A stretch of DNA of 64,000 nt, taken from the NCBI RefSeq assembly GCF_015461835.1, contig NZ_JACOPX010000011.1:124001-188000 (forward strand), written 5' to 3'. The notes beneath the pieces are model-generated. The model was not told the origin of the DNA, searched no databases, and worked only from the letters and a program-made list of their open reading frames with translations. This stretch comes from Pseudomonas neuropathica (GTDB lineage: Bacteria; Pseudomonadota; Gammaproteobacteria; Pseudomonadales; Pseudomonadaceae). Positions 1-8,878 of the stretch are shown here, piece after piece. The position numbers were made by a program, and so were the translations under genes. Position 1 is the first letter of the stretch. The number at the start of each line of letters is the position of its first letter.

Positions 1-1290
1 CTGAACCGGGACGCCTTTGAGGTATGGCGCAGGCTCGGCGCCGAGGTTGCTCAACAGGCGCTCGCTGTACCAATCAACGAAGTTGACCACACCAAACTCA
101 TAAGTCTTGGAGTAAGGCCCGGGCTGGTAGGCGGTGGAGTTGATCCCGCGCTGGTTCTCTTCCGCCAGACGACGGTCCTGATCGTTGGTCGCATCCCACA
201 CCTGACGCATACGCTCGACGTCGTAATCCACGCCTTCAACGGCGTCCTTGTGCACGATCCACTTGGTGGTGACCATGGTTTCCTGCGCGCTGATCGGCCA
301 CACGGTGAAGACGATGATGTGGTCGCCCATGCAGTGGTTCCACGAGTGCGGCAGGTGCAGGATGCGCATCGAACCCAGATCCGGGTTCTTGATCCGGCCC
401 ATCAGTTTCGCGCAGCCCTGTTTGCCGTCGAGGGTCATCGACACGGTGCCCTTGAGCAGTGGCATGCGCACGATACGGTTACGCAGGCCGAAACTGGCGT
501 GGGCGTAAGGGATCTTCTCGGCTTCCCAGGCGGCAGCGGAGGCGGCGACGTGATCCTTGAACGCCTGATCGGCGCGCGGGTCGGTGACGTCGTCCCATTC
601 CAGCAGGGTTTTCAGCAATTCCGGGTGCGACGCGTTGCAGTGGTAGCACTCGCGGTTGTTTTCCAGCACCAGTTTCCAGTTGGCCTTTTCCATCAAGGTG
701 GTGGTGATCGCCACCTTGGTGTTCTCCATGTCGTACGGTTCCATGTAGTGGTTCAGCGTCGACAGGAAGTCATCAATGGCCGGTGGAGTCTCGGCCAGGC
801 TGATGAAGATATAGCCGCCGGCAGTCTTCACGTTCACCGGTTTGAGGCCGTATTGCTTCATGTCGAAGTCGGCGCCCATTTCGGTACCGGCGAACAGCAG
901 GCGACCGTCCAGCTCATAGGTCCACTGGTGGTAGTGGCAGACCAGTTTGGCAACCTTGCCTTTTTCGCTGGTGCACAGGCGCGAACCTCGGTGGCGGCAG
1001 ACGTTATGGAAGGCATGCACCACGCCTTCGGCGCCACGGATGACGATGATCGGGTTCTTGCCGACCTGCAGGGTCAGGTAGTTGCCCTTGGCCGGGATCT
1101 CGCAGGTCATGCCGGCGATCAACCACTCTTTCTGGAAGATCTCCTGCATGTCGATATCGAACAACCGTTCATCGCTGTAGAACGGTTGCGGCAGCGAAAA
1201 GGTGCGCTCGCGCTCTTGCAGCATTTGTGCGGTGGCCTTGCGTGCGGGTTCCAGCGGATCGCCCAGGCTGATTTTTGCGGTGACGTCCAT
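1..1290 (-). CDS. gbcA: Glycine betaine monooxygenase, Rieske oxygenase subunit (3' end cut by window)
   Basis: Translation begins MDVTAKISLGDPLEPARK and stays open for 430 codons to the window edge, so only the last few residues and the stop are missing. The Rieske [2Fe-2S] ligands are visible as CRHRG followed by CHYHQW, and the C-terminal mononuclear-iron domain follows (NNRECYHCN). GbcA demethylates glycine betaine to dimethylglycine, releasing formaldehyde, and takes electrons from GbcB. The gene is divergent from gbcB across a 297 bp spacer and lies beside sarcosine and one-carbon genes, as in the P. aeruginosa betaine cluster. Family and context agree strongly; activity is inferred. 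Confidence 0.95.
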   Translation of the reverse strand, partial: MDVTAKISLGDPLEPARKATAQMLQERERTFSLPQPFYSDERLFDIDMQEIFQKEWLIAGMTCEIPAKGNYLTLQVGKNPIIVIRGAEGVVHAFHNVCRHRGSRLCTSEKGKVAKLVCHYHQWTYELDGRLLFAGTEMGADFDMKQYGLKPVNVKTAGGYIFISLAETPPAIDDFLSTLNHYMEPYDMENTKVAITTTLMEKANWKLVLENNRECYHCNASHPELLKTLLEWDDVTDPRADQAFKDHVAASAAAWEAEKIPYAHASFGLRNRIVRMPLLKGTVSMTLDGKQGCAKLMGRIKNPDLGSMRILHLPHSWNHCMGDHIIVFTVWPISAQETMVTTKWIVHKDAVEGVDYDVERMRQVWDATNDQDRRLAEENQRGINSTAYQPGPYSKTYEFGVVNFVDWYSERLLSNLGAEPAPYLKGVPVQ

Positions 1291-1550
1291 CGATGTGATC
1301 CTCATGGCCATCTGCGTGGCCGGCGAAAAGTGGCTGATCAGGTGTGCTGCTAACGGTTGCTACGCAAGGTGTAAAGAATCTGTATTGGTGTTGGGGCGAG
1401 TGTGGGGCCGGCGCTGCCGCGAACCTTATCCATGGGCGACATGGTGCAATCTGTTCCCGACGCGCAACCCCCGGTGGTTGGGGGCTGGTCGCGATAAGTA
1501 TGCCGATGTCGCGGATAGGTAAACGGACGGTTCACGCTATACGCAGAATC

Positions 1551-1575
1551 GCCGACATGAGGCCGACAGTCGGCC
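1551..1575 (+). promoter_or_regulatory. Repeated GCCGAC motifs ahead of gbcB
   Basis: GCCGACA occurs twice 11 bp apart (1551 and 1562). The second copy is half of a perfect 15 bp palindrome (GGCCGAC-A-GTCGGCC, 1561-1575) ending just before the GGAG ribosome-binding site of gbcB. Spacing of one helical turn would suit an AraC-type activator such as GbdR, but I did not match a published GbdR consensus. An mRNA hairpin masking translation is the alternative. The rest of the 297 bp gbcA-gbcB spacer shows no gene. Confidence 0.35.
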
Positions 1576-1587
1576 GTGGAGAACAGC

Positions 1588-2688
1588 ATGTCCAACAGCT
1601 TCCTGAATCCGGTCACCACCCAGACCTGGGCCAATGGCCGACACATCGTCCGTTGCGTCAAAGTCATCCAGGAAACCTGGGACGTGCGCACCTTCTGCTT
1701 TATGGCCGACCAGCCGATCCTGTTCTTCTTCAAGCCCGGGCAGTTCGTGACCCTGGAGCTGGAAATCGAAGGCCAGCCGATCATGCGCTCGTACACGATC
1801 TCCAGTTCGCCGTCGGTGCCGTACAGCTTTTCGGTGACGATCAAACGGGTGCCGGGTGGCAAGGTGTCCAACTGGTTGCACGACACGCTTCATGAGGGGC
1901 AAGAGCTGGCGGTGCACGGGCCGGTCGGGCTGTTCAATGCCATCGATTTCCCGAGCCCGAAAGTGCTGTACCTGAGCGGCGGCGTCGGCATCACGCCGTG
2001 CATGTCGATGGCGCGCTGGTTCTACGACACCAACGCCAACGTCGACATGACCTTTATCCACAGCGCGCGCTCGCCGAAAGACATCATTTACCACCGCGAG
2101 CTGGAACACATGGCGTCGCGGATCGACAACTTCAGCCTGCACCTGATTTGCGAGAAGCATGGCTTGGGCGAGCCGTGGGCCGGGTATCGCGGCTACCTCA
2201 ATCACAAGATGCTCGAGCTGATGGTTCCCGACTTCCTTGAGCGCGAAGTATTCTGCTGCGGCCCGACGCCGTACATGAACGCGGTCAAGCGTCTGCTGGA
2301 AGTGGCCGGTTACGACATGTCGCGCTATCACGAAGAATCTTTCGGTGCTACGCCGCCGGAAGCGCGTGCCGATGCGGTGGAGCAAGCCGAGCAGGCAGCC
2401 GATGCGCCGGAAATCGATGCGGCGGATTTGCATCAGGTCGAATTCACTTCGTCGGGCAAGAGCATTCGTGTGGCACCGGGCGAGACGGTGCATGCGGCGG
2501 CGGCCAAGCTGGGGCTGATGATTCCGAAAGCTTGCGGCATGGGGATTTGCGGCACGTGCAAGGTGCTGAAGCTGGGCGGCGAGGTGGAGATGGAGCACAA
2601 CGGCGGGATTACCGAGGACGACGAGGCCGAAGGATTTATCTTGTCGTGCTGCAGTGTGCCGAAGGGTGATGTGCGTATCGATTTCTAA
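1588..2688 (+). CDS. gbcB: Glycine betaine monooxygenase reductase subunit
   Basis: This 366-residue flavoprotein supplies electrons to GbcA. An N-terminal FAD-binding ferredoxin-reductase domain (RSYTISSSP near residue 70) and an NAD-binding lobe (YLSGGVGITPC) precede a C-terminal plant-type [2Fe-2S] ferredoxin domain with CGMGICGTC and a final cysteine pair near the end. The ATG at 1588 is preferred to an in-frame ATG at 1576 because GGAG lies at the right distance upstream and the homologous N-terminus starts MSNSFLNP. It is divergent from gbcA. Confidence 0.95.
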   Translation: MSNSFLNPVTTQTWANGRHIVRCVKVIQETWDVRTFCFMADQPILFFFKPGQFVTLELEIEGQPIMRSYTISSSPSVPYSFSVTIKRVPGGKVSNWLHDTLHEGQELAVHGPVGLFNAIDFPSPKVLYLSGGVGITPCMSMARWFYDTNANVDMTFIHSARSPKDIIYHRELEHMASRIDNFSLHLICEKHGLGEPWAGYRGYLNHKMLELMVPDFLEREVFCCGPTPYMNAVKRLLEVAGYDMSRYHEESFGATPPEARADAVEQAEQAADAPEIDAADLHQVEFTSSGKSIRVAPGETVHAAAAKLGLMIPKACGMGICGTCKVLKLGGEVEMEHNGGITEDDEAEGFILSCCSVPKGDVRIDF

Positions 2689-2695
2689 TCGGTAA

Positions 2696-2870
2696 CCCTC
2701 ACCCCAGCCCTCTCCCAGAGGGAGAGGGGGCCGACCGAGGTGTCTGACGTTCTACATCGACCTGAAAGACCTTATCGATTATGGATACGGCAAAGCAGAT
2801 TCAGGTCGGCGTAATTCTCAAATATCCCCCAATCAGTCCCCTCTCCCTCCGGGAGAGGGCTAGGGTGGGG
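2696..2870. repeat. MITE-like intergenic repeat, copy 1
   Basis: A 175 bp non-coding element. Its ends are long inverted repeats (CCCTCACCCCAGCCCTCTCCC at the left, the reverse complement at the right), each containing its own small hairpin of CCCTC and GAGGG. The core carries GACCTGAA and TCAGGTCGGCGTA, also found in the copies at 12723, 29939 and 33490. No coding capacity. It sits between the converging gbcB and SDR genes. Confidence 0.75.
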
Positions 2871-2876
2871 GGCTTT

Positions 2877-3701
2877 TCAGTCAACAAACAAATCCGGCAT
2901 CAACGCCGCGTCGCTTTCTCGATCAAAGCGATATTGATCGAACTCAGTCACGCCGCTCTCCCGCAAAATCTCCTCATCAATCAACAACCGCCCGGTAATC
3001 TGCCGTCCACCGCTATCCAAAATCACATGCGCCGCATCCGCCATGATCGAAGGCAGGCGCGCCTGCTTGAACGATTCCCGATTCCCCAGCTGAAACTCGA
3101 TCGCCGCTGTGGCAATCATCGTCTGCGGCCACAACGAATTGACGCTGATCCCGTAACTGGCAAATTCCTCGCTCATCCCCAGCGTCAGCATGCTCATGCC
3201 GTACTTGGTCACCGTGTACGGGCTGAATTGCGCAAACCACTTGCTTGCCAGATTCAGCGGTGGCGACAGGTTGAGAATGTGCCCGGCAGATTTCTTCAGA
3301 TAAGGCAGGGCGGCCTGGCTGCACAGCAACACCGCGCGGGTGTTGATCTGGTGCATCAGGTCGAAGCGTTTGAGCTCGATGTGTTGCACACCGGTGAGTT
3401 TGATCGCCCCGGCGTTGTTCACCAGTGCATCGATGCCGCCGAAATGTTCGTTGGCCTGAGCCAGTGCCTGGCGCACGGCGTCTTCCTCACGCACATCGAC
3501 TTGCAGGGCCAAAGCCTTGCCGCCCGCTGCTTCGACTTCCGCTGCGACGCTGTGAATGGTCCCGGGTAACTTGGCGTGGGGTTCGGCGCTCTTCGCCGCA
3601 ATCACGATATTGGCCCCGTCCCTGGCGGCCCGCAGCGCAATCTCACGGCCAATGCCACGGCTGGCGCCGGTGATGAACAGGGTTTTGCCTTGTAACGACA
3701 T
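2877..3701 (-). CDS. Short-chain dehydrogenase/reductase (HSDL2/AtuG-like)
   Basis: A 274-residue SDR oxidoreductase. The nucleotide-binding TGASRGIG is at the N-terminus, NNAG follows, and the active-site Ser and YxxxK are seen in the segment with SPYTVTKYG. The C-terminal stretch resembles HSDL2-type and citronellol dehydrogenase-like SDRs; the substrate cannot be read from sequence. The ATG at 3701 has AGGAG seven bases upstream and starts MSLQGKTLFITG, so the longer upstream reading is not used. It lies between repeat elements in the betaine cluster, but a role in betaine catabolism is only positional inference. Confidence 0.85.
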   Translation of the reverse strand: MSLQGKTLFITGASRGIGREIALRAARDGANIVIAAKSAEPHAKLPGTIHSVAAEVEAAGGKALALQVDVREEDAVRQALAQANEHFGGIDALVNNAGAIKLTGVQHIELKRFDLMHQINTRAVLLCSQAALPYLKKSAGHILNLSPPLNLASKWFAQFSPYTVTKYGMSMLTLGMSEEFASYGISVNSLWPQTMIATAAIEFQLGNRESFKQARLPSIMADAAHVILDSGGRQITGRLLIDEEILRESGVTEFDQYRFDRESDAALMPDLFVD

Positions 3702-3775
3702 GCCGATGCTCCTGCTTATTGTTATGTGAGCGGAGGGTTCGACAGTCAATGTAGACCAAGAGGCAATGCAATCCC

Positions 3776-3853
3776 TGTAGGAGCTGCCGAAGGCTGCGAT
3801 CTTTTGATTTTGTTTTTAAGATCAAAAGATCGCAGCCTGCGGCAGCTCCTACG
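3776..3853. repeat. REPIN, family A (GGAGCTGCCGAAGGCTGCGATC)
   Basis: Two inverted REP units (GTAGGAGCTGCCGAAGGCTG and its complement) flank a short AT-rich loop with TTTTGAT/ATCAAAA. It forms one long hairpin between the SDR gene and ltaE. Confidence 0.85.
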
Positions 3854-3874
3854 GGGGGAGGGTGTGGAGTCAGG

Positions 3875-4915
3875 TCAGGCGGACATGACTTCGCGGATGT
3901 CGCGAGCCAGTTCGCGGACGCGTTCTTCTTCGGTGTCCCAGGAGCACATGAAGCGCGCGCCGCCCTTGCCGATGAAGGTGTAGAAGCGCCAGTTCTTCGC
4001 GGTCAGCGCGGCGATCGCCGGTTCCGACAGTTGCAGGAACACGCCGTTTGCCTGCACCGGGAACATCAGTTCCACGCCTGGAATGTCGCTGACCAGCTCG
4101 GCCAGCAGTTGCGCGCAGTGGTTGGCGTGGCGGGCGTATTTCAGCCAGGCGCCGTTTTCGAGAATGCCGACCCATGGCGCCGAGAGGAAACGCATTTTCG
4201 ACGCCAGTTGCCCGGCCTGTTTGCAGCGGTAATCGAAGTCTTCGGCCAGTTTGTGGTTGAAGAACAGGATCGCTTCACCCACGGCCATGCCGTTTTTGGT
4301 GCCGCCGAAGCACAGTACGTCGACGCCGGCCTTCCAGGTCAGATCCGCCGGCGAGCAGCCGAGGAACGCGCAGGCGTTGGAGAAGCGCGCGCCGTCCATG
4401 TGCAGGTGCAGGCCCAGCTCTTTGCAGGTGGCGCTGATGGCGCGGACTTCTTCCGGGGTGTAGACGCTGCCGACTTCAGTGGCCTGGGTCAGCGTTACAA
4501 CGCGCGGTTTCGGGTAATGGATGTCCTGGCGCTTGAGCGCGACTTCGCGGATCGATTGCGGGGTGATCTTGCCGTTTTCGGTGCCAGCGATCAGCAGTTT
4601 CGAGCCGTTGGAGAAAAATTCCGGGGCGCCGCATTCGTCGGTTTCGACGTGGGCGGTTTCCGAGCAGATCACGCTGTGGTAACTCTGGCACAGCGACGAC
4701 AGGGCCAGCGAGTTGGCGGCGGTGCCGTTGAAGGCGAAGAACACTTCGCAGTCGGTTTCAAACAACTGGCGGAAATGGTCGGCCGCGCGTGCGGTCCATT
4801 CATCGTCGCCATACGCGCGCTGGTGGCCGTGGTTGGCCTGTTCCATCGCAGCCCAGGCTTCAGGGCAGATTCCGGAATAGTTGTCGCTGGCGAATTGTTG
4901 GCTCTTGTCGGTCAT
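3875..4915 (-). CDS. ltaE: Low-specificity L-threonine aldolase
   Basis: A 346-residue PLP enzyme of the beta-eliminating lyase fold, cleaving threonine or allo-threonine and related beta-hydroxy amino acids to glycine and an aldehyde. The PLP lysine lies in CFGGTKNGM, and MDGARFSNA carries the aspartate that contacts the pyridine ring. Start ATG at 4915 (MTDKSQQFASDNYSG) matches family N-termini; the longer frame to 4972 has no such support. In the betaine cluster it links glycine and C1 metabolism to GlyA. Confidence 0.93.
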   Translation of the reverse strand: MTDKSQQFASDNYSGICPEAWAAMEQANHGHQRAYGDDEWTARAADHFRQLFETDCEVFFAFNGTAANSLALSSLCQSYHSVICSETAHVETDECGAPEFFSNGSKLLIAGTENGKITPQSIREVALKRQDIHYPKPRVVTLTQATEVGSVYTPEEVRAISATCKELGLHLHMDGARFSNACAFLGCSPADLTWKAGVDVLCFGGTKNGMAVGEAILFFNHKLAEDFDYRCKQAGQLASKMRFLSAPWVGILENGAWLKYARHANHCAQLLAELVSDIPGVELMFPVQANGVFLQLSEPAIAALTAKNWRFYTFIGKGGARFMCSWDTEEERVRELARDIREVMSA

Positions 4916-5041
4916 GGCCGGCTTCCGTGGTCGAGACTCTTGTGAAGGCTCGTGGTCAATGAGGGTGCGCACTTTACCGAAGATCTTCCGGGGAGCACAC
5001 GGGATGTCACGTTCAGGAAATTACCAGTTTGTAGGACGATT

Positions 5042-5752
5042 ATGCACCTGAGCAAACGCGACGGCGCACTGGATCTGCTCAAGTGGCTGGCGCTGCTGTG
5101 CATGTTGCTCGATCACCTGCGATATGCCGGGTTCTCCGCCGATTGGCTGTATGTGCCGGGGCGGTTGGCGTTTCCGTGGTTTTGTCTGGCGATGGCGGCG
5201 AATCTGGCGCGCGACGGGTCGCGGAGGATGGAATGGCGCTATCTGGGCTGGTTGATGCTGTTCAGTGCAGTCAGTGAGATTCCCTATCGGCTGTACATTC
5301 CTGATCCCGACACCCTGAACGTGATGCCGACCCTGGCGCTCGGGTTGCTGGTGGCGCGCGGGTGGCAGGATCCGTCGAGCATGTCGCGATTACTGGGCGT
5401 TGCTGCGCTGGTGCTGGCGATAGTTTTCTCGGAACGACTGATGTTCGGCTTCTTCGGGGTTCTGCTGCCGCTGGCGATGCTGTTGGTGTTTCGCCTTCCG
5501 TGGTACTTCAGCCTGCTGCCGGGTTTGATTTGTCTCGCAGCGAATCAATGGCAGGTGCTTTACGACTCGGCAAGATTCGGTAGCAGCGTCGCGATCCTTG
5601 GCATTGCCGCATGTCTGTTTGCGCCACTGCTCGGAATGTTCCTGTTGCGACATGGGCGACATCTTCAGCCGCCACCGATGCGGCGCTGGGCTTATGCCCT
5701 GTATCCCGCGCATTTCCTCCTGCTGCTCGCCGTCCGCCAATTGATCGCATAA
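5042..5752 (+). CDS. TraX-family integral membrane protein
   Basis: A 236-residue polytopic protein beginning MHLSKRDGALDLLKWLALL, with a conserved early Asp/His region (MLLDHLRYAGF) and about seven hydrophobic segments. It matches the TraX family, named after the F-plasmid protein that N-acetylates pilin. No conjugation genes are nearby. In Pseudomonas this family member is a regular resident between ltaE and glyA, so an acyl transfer role outside conjugation is likely but unproven. ATG at 5042 has AGGA upstream. It is divergent from ltaE. Confidence 0.85.
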   Translation: MHLSKRDGALDLLKWLALLCMLLDHLRYAGFSADWLYVPGRLAFPWFCLAMAANLARDGSRRMEWRYLGWLMLFSAVSEIPYRLYIPDPDTLNVMPTLALGLLVARGWQDPSSMSRLLGVAALVLAIVFSERLMFGFFGVLLPLAMLLVFRLPWYFSLLPGLICLAANQWQVLYDSARFGSSVAILGIAACLFAPLLGMFLLRHGRHLQPPPMRRWAYALYPAHFLLLLAVRQLIA

Positions 5753-5756
5753 CCCC

Positions 5757-5837
5757 TGTAGGAGCTGCCGAAGGCTGCGATCTTTTGATCTTGAAAATCA
5801 AAGTCAAAAGATCGCAGCCTTCGGCAGCTCCTACAGG
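5757..5837. repeat. REPIN, family A
   Basis: Inverted pair of GTAGGAGCTGCCGAAGGCTG units with a short TTTTGATCTTG spacer. It lies between the TraX-like gene and glyA. The following 170 bp up to glyA contain no gene. Confidence 0.87.
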
Positions 5838-6009
5838 GGGATGCATTCTTCGGGTCATTTCCGGCCATGTCGTAAACGCACCTTTGCGTGGCGCGCGCAG
5901 GCATTTGAGCTGTCTGCGCCGGTCATACCATCGGCATCAAAGGGCACTGCCTTCAATGCCAGTGCCTTACCGAGACGAATGGCGCACAGATGCCGCTGGG
6001 AGAGACGCG

Positions 6010-7263
<1,254 letters not shown>

Positions 7264-7283
7264 GTGTTCTGGAGTAACTGACT

Positions 7284-8534
7284 ATGCAACGCTATTCGGG
7301 CTTCGGCCTCTTCAAACACTCCCTCAGCCACCACGAAAACTGGCAGCGCATGTGGCGCACGCCAACGCCGAAGAAAGTCTACGACGTGGTCATCGTCGGC
7401 GGTGGCGGGCACGGCCTGGCGACTGCCTATTACTTGGCGAAAGAGCACGGCATCACCAACGTCGCCGTGGTCGAGAAGGGCTGGCTGGGCGGCGGTAACA
7501 CCGCGCGCAACACCACCATCGTTCGCTCCAACTACCTGTGGGACGAGTCGGCGCACCTCTACGAACATGCGATGAAATTGTGGGAAGGCCTGTCGCAGGA
7601 CCTCAACTACAACGTGATGTTCTCCCAGCGTGGCGTCTACAACCTGTGCCACACCCTGCAGGACATTCGTGATTCCGAGCGTCGGGTCAGCGCCAACCGC
7701 CTCAATGGCGTCGATGGCGAACTGCTCAACGCCAAGCAAGTCGCTGACGAGATTCCGTACCTCGACTGCTCGAAAAACACTCGCTACCCAGTGTTGGGCG
7801 CGACTGTTCAGCGTCGCGGCGGCGTTGCCCGTCACGATGCCGTGGCCTGGGGCTTTGCCCGTGCCGCTGACGCCCTCGGTGTCGACTTGATCCAGCAGAC
7901 CGAAGTGATCGGTTTCCGCAAGGAAAACGGCGTGTGCATCGGCGTTGAAACCAACAAGGGTTTCATCGGCGCCAAGCGCGTCGGTGTGGTCACGGCCGGT
8001 AACTCCGGGCACATGGCCAAACTCGCCGGTTTCCGTCTGCCGATCGAATCCCACCCGCTGCAAGCGCTGGTGTCCGAGCCGATCAAGCCGATTATCGACA
8101 GCGTGATCATGTCCAACGCCGTGCACGGTTACATCAGCCAGTCCGACAAGGGCGACCTGGTGATCGGCGCCGGTATCGACGGCTACAACGGCTACGGTCA
8201 GCGCGGTTCGTATCCTGTGATCGAGCACACCATTCAGGCGATCGTCGAGATGTTCCCGGTGCTGTCGCGGGTACGCATGAACCGCCAGTGGGGCGGCATC
8301 GTCGACACCACGCCGGACGCTTGCCCGATCATTTCGAAAACCCCGGTACCGAACATGTTCTTCAACTGCGGTTGGGGCACCGGCGGCTTCAAGGCCACAC
8401 CTGGCTCGGGCAACGTGTTTGCCGCGAGTCTGGCCAAGGGTGAAATGCACCCGTTGGCCGCACCTTTCTCCATCGACCGTTTCCACAACGGTGCGTTGAT
8501 CGATGAACACGGCGCTGCTGCGGTTGCCCACTAA
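7284..8534 (+). CDS. soxB: Sarcosine oxidase, beta subunit
   Basis: A 416-residue flavoprotein subunit of heterotetrameric sarcosine oxidase. It has the N-terminal dinucleotide-binding motif GGGGHGLATAYYLA and the GGGNTARNTT segment. RRGGVARHDAVAWG contains the histidine region that in this family carries covalent FMN. It oxidises sarcosine to glycine while the alpha subunit passes the C1 unit to THF. It starts 20 bp after glyA with GGAG upstream, and soxD follows after 14 bp. Confidence 0.97.
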   Translation: MQRYSGFGLFKHSLSHHENWQRMWRTPTPKKVYDVVIVGGGGHGLATAYYLAKEHGITNVAVVEKGWLGGGNTARNTTIVRSNYLWDESAHLYEHAMKLWEGLSQDLNYNVMFSQRGVYNLCHTLQDIRDSERRVSANRLNGVDGELLNAKQVADEIPYLDCSKNTRYPVLGATVQRRGGVARHDAVAWGFARAADALGVDLIQQTEVIGFRKENGVCIGVETNKGFIGAKRVGVVTAGNSGHMAKLAGFRLPIESHPLQALVSEPIKPIIDSVIMSNAVHGYISQSDKGDLVIGAGIDGYNGYGQRGSYPVIEHTIQAIVEMFPVLSRVRMNRQWGGIVDTTPDACPIISKTPVPNMFFNCGWGTGGFKATPGSGNVFAASLAKGEMHPLAAPFSIDRFHNGALIDEHGAAAVAH

Positions 8535-8548
8535 CAGGAGAAATCCCC

Positions 8549-8878
8549 ATGTTGCATATCTTCTGTCCTCACTGCGGCGAACTGCGCTCCGAAGAGGAAT
8601 TCCACGCATCCGGTCAGGCGCACATTCCGCGCCCGCTCGATCCAGGCGCCTGCACTGATGAAGAGTGGGGCGACTACATGTTCTTCCGCGATAACCCGCG
8701 CGGACTGCACCACGAACTGTGGGATCACGTCGCCGGTTGCCGCCAGTACTTCAACGTCACTCGCGACACCGTGACCTACGAGATTCTCGAAACCTACAAG
8801 ATTGGCACCAAGCCGCAATTCACCGACAAGGCTGATTCGGCGAAAACAGCCACGACGGCGCTGGGAGAGAAGGTATGA
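8549..8878 (+). CDS. soxD: Sarcosine oxidase, delta subunit
   Basis: A 109-residue small subunit. MLHIFCPHCGELRSE gives a CxxC pair, and HELWDHVAGCRQYF supplies the further His and Cys of the zinc site known for SoxD. Its length is normal for the family. AGGAG precedes the ATG, and the stop overlaps soxA by four bases (ATGA), so the two are translationally coupled. Confidence 0.96.
   Translation: MLHIFCPHCGELRSEEEFHASGQAHIPRPLDPGACTDEEWGDYMFFRDNPRGLHHELWDHVAGCRQYFNVTRDTVTYEILETYKIGTKPQFTDKADSAKTATTALGEKV

Noticed and set aside
250..1353. 367-codon forward frame over gbcA
   Set aside because: Opposite-strand shadow of the Rieske oxygenase; no domain.
5838..6009. Possible riboswitch in the glyA leader
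   Set aside because: I looked for a glycine or folate-type leader but see no conserved core or paired terminator/antiterminator.
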